The notes below the pieces were generated by a model. That model did not search any database and was not told the origin of the DNA. It was given only the letters and a program-made list of their open reading frames with translations. A program made the position numbers and the translations under genes. Below are positions 62,533 to 64,000 of a stretch of DNA of 64,000 nt, piece after piece; the first letter of the stretch is position 1, and the number at the start of each line of letters is the position of its first letter. The stretch comes from Paragordius varius (Eukaryota > Nematomorpha), in NCBI GenBank assembly GCA_964247055.1, contig OZ176053.1:2294001-2358000 (forward strand). Reading direction: 5' to 3'.

Positions 62533-63685
62533 ATAGTTCTAATTCACCCTAAAATAAATTATATGTTTTTTAAGATAAAAAATTACTTATTTTATATTTT
62601 TGATATAAAAAATTCTGATTAATATTAATATAACTGAAAAAACAATAAACTATGTCGTAAAACTATATTTCATATTAATGATGAGTTATATTAGCCCAAA
62701 AACACATAATTTATTTTTAAGGTGAATTTGAATTGTTATAGGGTGATTTTGCAATGTAAATGGTATATATATATATATGCCCTAAAAAGATATTTTTTCT
62801 TCCTATAATAGCAAATATTACACCGGACAATTTTAAATTAAGCTCTTATTAAAAATTAATTAACGATAATATAGCCATAATTAACACAATCTATGAATAT
62901 TTCAAAGTTTATTATATATTTTGTATTCTAAATATATTTTCATGATTGCATGCATATTTTGAAGCATAAACATATTAATATATATGTGAATCTATCAATC
63001 TGATTTATAATTGTCACAAAAAATATTTTTTATAAATTTGTCTCACCTTTGGTTCGCATAACAGTGCAAAAGTTAAAAAGAGATTTGATGAAGGTCCATT
63101 AAAAACCCAAGATTTCTTTCCAATTAACTTGTATCCAATAATATTGGTCGAGTTTGTTGGGTCTCGTAAAATAGTGGCTTTAGTTTGTAGGTTAGCTAGA
63201 TCTAAATTTTTCCTACAAAATTTTATAAAAATATTTTCTTGTTTTTACATTTTTTAGGTAAAAAATGTTTTAGTGATATTATAAATAAACAAATAAATTA
63301 TTTTGGCTTATTTTTTTGGGTTTAAGAAAAAGGAATTGAGATGTAAATTGGACACTTGCTTTTAAACTTTAAATTTTTAATAATTTAAAATATTGAACAT
63401 TAAGGATAAATATAATAAGGCATAAGTTTCGTAATTCAAGTCCTACTGTAAAAATATGCAAAATATTTTTTTTGTATAAATTATCTGACCCAATCTTTCT
63501 ACAATGATTTATAGGATTTAAAATGTTAAATTATATTTTTTCAAATTTTTTTTGAAAAAATGAAATAATAAATAAATGAATTACAAATTTTCTTCATTGA
63601 GTGCGATAGCAGGGCAATATTTTCCATTGGCTATACCAGTTTGACATTCAGAACGAATCGTTTCATCTCTAATTCTGGACATTGT
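55331..63685 (-). CDS. ACAD9: ACAD9-like acyl-CoA dehydrogenase, partial (5' end outside window)
   Basis: Exons in transcript order: 63685-63585, 63212-63047, 62371-62239, 61905-61832, 61696-61621, 61164-61030, 59971-59787, 59286-59205, 58574-58496, 57719-57625, 57315-57162, 56132-56004, 55747-55675, 55434-55331. All but one junction (57625/57315, off by one phase) are consistent; about 528 residues, lacking the N-terminus. ACAD9 is a mitochondrial FAD enzyme and a complex I assembly factor. Recognised: 'IGYKLIGKKSWVFNGPSSNL' (beta domain), 'TAISNERFNHSLLYTGLLK', 'RRISEYPTFQE', and the C-terminal extension of VLCAD/ACAD9 ('VHPNLAATAKDLE', 'AVIGRASRSICLGLKNSDYE', 'YSFSHPLIKNL'). The RASRSI-GL-N-D-E block fits ACAD9 better than VLCAD. 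The catalytic Glu appears kept (LKIETG), but the usual EGTN and GGxG motifs are gone, so enzyme activity is doubtful. Introns are all large and MITE-rich. Confidence 0.85.
57488..57540. mobile_element. hAT-type MITE fragment
   Basis: 'CAGGGGTGTTCAACTC' followed by a GC-rich 'GTCGCAGGCTGC' matches the left end of the CAGNGGTGTCCAAC elements. No right end was found. ACAD9 intron. Confidence 0.5.
57880..58163. mobile_element. 284-bp MITE, 'GTCCGTATAATTTC' family (ACAD9 intron)
   Basis: The left arm starts ACAGTAAAAATAAAAATTAT; the right arm ends 'TCAATTTTTACTGTA'. The ends are inverted and TA-flanked, with the same length and inner motifs (GACAACC / GGTTGTC) as 54960-55241. Confidence 0.8.
58619..58922. 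mobile_element. 'ATTCAAATTCACCC' MITE, copy 8 (ACAD9 intron)
   Basis: Best-preserved ends: TATACCATTTACAATTC at the left and GAAGTGTAAATGGTATA at the right. The right arm has four 21-bp units (about 58835-58915) with small differences. Confidence 0.88.
60384..60604. mobile_element. 'ATTCAAATTCACCC' MITE, copy 9, shortened (ACAD9 intron)
   Basis: The left end TATACCATTTACAGTTT and right end GGGTGAATTGTAAATTGATA are kept, but the repeat arrays are reduced. The family-typical centre (AATAATAAACTATGCCATAA) is present. Confidence 0.75.
60705..60887. mobile_element. Decayed MITE related to 9639-9823 (ACAD9 intron)
   Basis: The right arm in reverse complement reads 'GGTTATTCACATA', 'GGTCGATTGCAAATACAG' and 'GGGTAAAAAACAAC', matching the left arm of 9639-9823. 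The left arm 'ATTGGTCAATTCCCAGTATT' is diverged. Confidence 0.55.
62478..62528. repeat. TA microsatellite, about 51 bp
   Basis: An uninterrupted (TA)n run that borders directly on the next MITE copy, suggesting that this family targets TA-rich sites. Confidence 0.9.
62526..62768. mobile_element. 'ATTCAAATTCACCC' MITE, copy 10 (ACAD9 intron)
   Basis: The left arm is 'TAGTTCTAATTCACCCTAAA'; the right arm 'GGTGAATTTGAATTGTTATA' ends with GTAAATGGTATA. The typical centre includes AACAATAAACTATGTCGTAA. Confidence 0.78.
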
Positions 63686-63702
63686 CTAGAATCAATCAAT
63701 TA

Positions 63703-63959
63703 TATACACACCATTTAAAACTCAAATTCACCCTTGAACAATTCACCTTAAAAATAAATTATGAATTTTTGGGCTAATATAAGTTTACATTAATATGAAA
63801 TATATCTTTATAACGTAGTATTTTTTTAGTATTATTTTAATTTTAAACAAAATTTTATTTTTTAAAAAAATAAAAAAATATAGGTAATTATCTTAAAAAA
63901 TGCATAATTTATTTTAGCGTTATGAATTGTTTAAGGGTGACTTTGAACTTATGGTATAA
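63703..63959. mobile_element. 'ATTCAAATTCACCC' MITE, copy 11 (near window end)
   Basis: The left arm 'CAAATTCACCCTTGAACAAT' follows CCATTTAAAA. The right arm 'GAATTGTTTAAGGGTGAC' ends in ATGGTATAA. It lies upstream of the first visible ACAD9 exon, probably in its next intron. Confidence 0.75.
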
Positions 63960-64000
63960 CAAAGGTTTTTAAATTAACTTTTTTTATATTATTTTATAAA

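Noticed and set aside
55331-63685. Very-long-chain acyl-CoA dehydrogenase (VLCAD) as the identity
   Set aside because: The C-terminal block RASRSICLGLKNSDYE and the ending YSFSHPLIKNL match ACAD9 better than VLCAD, though the two are close and the gene is diverged.

Overview
The window is an animal nuclear genome fragment, extremely AT-rich (I judge roughly three quarters A+T by eye), with nine recognisable protein genes in a dense background of short inverted-repeat transposons, DNA-transposon relics, a LINE tail, a tRNA-derived SINE and TA microsatellites. Metazoan origin is shown by CLIC/EXC-4, CD164-like, PRMT5, ACAD9, TRM10 and SLX1 homologues, and by a replication-type histone H3 with a histone stem-loop. 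Many introns are only 22-33 nt (at least twelve by frame-consistent GT..AG splicing), beside introns of kilobases filled with mobile elements. Micro-introns of this size are known from dicyemid mesozoans, and somewhat longer ones from flatworm 5' gene ends. The EXC-4-type CLIC and the small heat-shock protein also fit a lophotrochozoan/flatworm-like animal. I cannot name the species.

Layout. 1-5.68 kb: gene-free repeats, including a TTAA-flanked element inserted into its own kind. 5.68-11.40 kb (-): CLIC/EXC-4. 11.49-14.36 kb (+): CD164-like sialomucin, head to head with CLIC and 86 bp away. 15.94-17.22 kb (+): small multi-span membrane protein. 17.60-18.01 kb (-): orphan histone H3 with stem-loop. 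20.71-24.06 kb: decayed hAT transposon with an exact 8-bp target duplication. 24.1-27.7 kb: hAT-type miniature elements and a GC-richer unclassified stretch. 27.69-28.44 kb (+): SLX1 nuclease. 28.47-30.80 kb (-): TRM10 tRNA methyltransferase, tail to tail with SLX1. 30.80-46.84 kb (+): PRMT5, 17 exons, whose start codon overlaps that of TRM10 on the other strand. Its introns hold at least six copies of one MITE family, a 2.45-kb element with 0.8-kb inverted repeats and a Myb/SANT-like gene, a LINE tail and others. 48.05-50.16 kb (-): small heat-shock protein. 55.33-63.69 kb (-): ACAD9-like acyl-CoA dehydrogenase, running off the right edge.

The genes are ordinary cellular functions and do not form a pathway: arginine methylation, tRNA m1G/m1A9, recombination nuclease, complex I assembly, chaperone, channel, mucin, chromatin. 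They are arranged as compact head-to-head and tail-to-tail pairs with almost no intergenic DNA inside a pair. The most unusual points are the micro-introns, the TRM10/PRMT5 start-codon overlap, a ~74-residue insertion in the PRMT5 catalytic domain, the long-inverted-repeat Myb/SANT element, and two MITE families built on related 21-bp repeats with the same outer ends. No virus-derived element was recognised.
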